Assembly: GCA_010027395.1 (NCBI GenBank)
Contig: RGVD01000137.1
Location: 1-6,870, forward strand
DNA from: Bacteroidota bacterium
GTDB taxonomy: Bacteria > Bacteroidota > Bacteroidia > UKL13-3
Direction: 5' to 3'
DNA: 6,870 nt
Both the position numbers and the translations under genes were made by a program. A model generated the notes under the pieces. That model did not search any database, was not told the origin of the DNA, and saw only the letters and a list, made by a program, of their open reading frames with translations. Positions 6,846 through 6,870 of this stretch are shown in pieces. The stretch's first letter is position 1. Each line of letters opens with the position of its first letter.

Positions 6846-6870
6846 ATGAAAAACGTATTTTATATTTTAA
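6846..6870 (+). CDS. Possible start of a further + strand gene, cut by the window edge
   Basis: ATG at 6846-6848 begins an open frame reading M-K-N-V-F-Y-I-L before the window ends. A lysine followed by hydrophobic residues would suit the start of a signal peptide or membrane segment. The purine run AAAAAAGGG (6834-6842) ends 3 bp before the ATG and could act as a weak ribosome binding site, though the spacing is short. The gene would be divergent from gcvP, about 100 bp away. Eight codons cannot establish a gene; this is a flag for whoever has the adjoining sequence. Confidence 0.3.

Noticed and set aside
6744..6870. Glycine riboswitch upstream of gcvP
   Set aside because: A glycine aptamer, especially the tandem form with an expression platform, needs more structured, GC-containing sequence than this AT-rich leader offers. 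I saw no conserved hairpins. An Infernal search with the Rfam glycine model would settle it.
1..6870. A hidden novel system (defence island, mobile element, CRISPR, retroelement)
   Set aside because: Coding sequence is almost fully explained by three well-known families. The gaps total under 500 bp and contain no repeats, terminal inverted repeats, target-site duplications or unexplained long frames.

Overview
The window is AT-rich and looks like chromosomal DNA of a member of the Bacteroidota. Three things point there: an HtrA protease with Bacteroidota-like spacing, a secreted GH92 glycosidase carrying the C-terminal accessory domains common in that phylum, and start codons without a convincing Shine-Dalgarno sequence. 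I cannot name the genus; an environmental Chitinophagales- or Sphingobacteriales-like organism would fit, but this is inference.

Layout. Positions 1-771 (+) hold the 3' part of a periplasmic Do/HtrA serine protease gene. The window opens exactly at its catalytic GNSGG motif and shows both PDZ domains. An intrinsic terminator follows at 794-828. A short upstream region with a 14-bp perfect palindrome (853-866) precedes a complete gene at 888-3644 (+) for a secreted GH92 alpha-mannosidase-like enzyme with a chitobiase-C-like and an F5/8-type-C-like domain. A 231-bp gap (3645-3875) follows and ends in a strong bidirectional terminator (3828-3857), which serves this gene and the convergent gcvP. 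gcvP (3876-6743, -) is a full-length, fused-type glycine dehydrogenase (P-protein) of the glycine cleavage system. The final 127 bp are a divergent intergenic region plus what may be the first codons of another + strand gene at 6846.

The three main genes do not form an operon or a pathway. HtrA does envelope protein quality control, GH92 trims mannose-containing glycans outside the cytoplasm, and GcvP oxidatively decarboxylates glycine in the cytoplasm. Each coding unit is separated from the next by a terminator or by opposite orientation. No SusC/SusD pair, sensor or other glycosidase lies next to the GH92 gene, and no gcvT or gcvH lies next to gcvP within the window.

I found no RNA gene, mobile element, CRISPR array, frameshift or clear sign of horizontal transfer, and nothing that amounts to a new system. 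The points most worth a second look are the GH92 active-site variants and its short junction to the C-terminal domains, the palindrome before the GH92 gene, and a small ORF or possible small transcript in the 3645-3875 gap.
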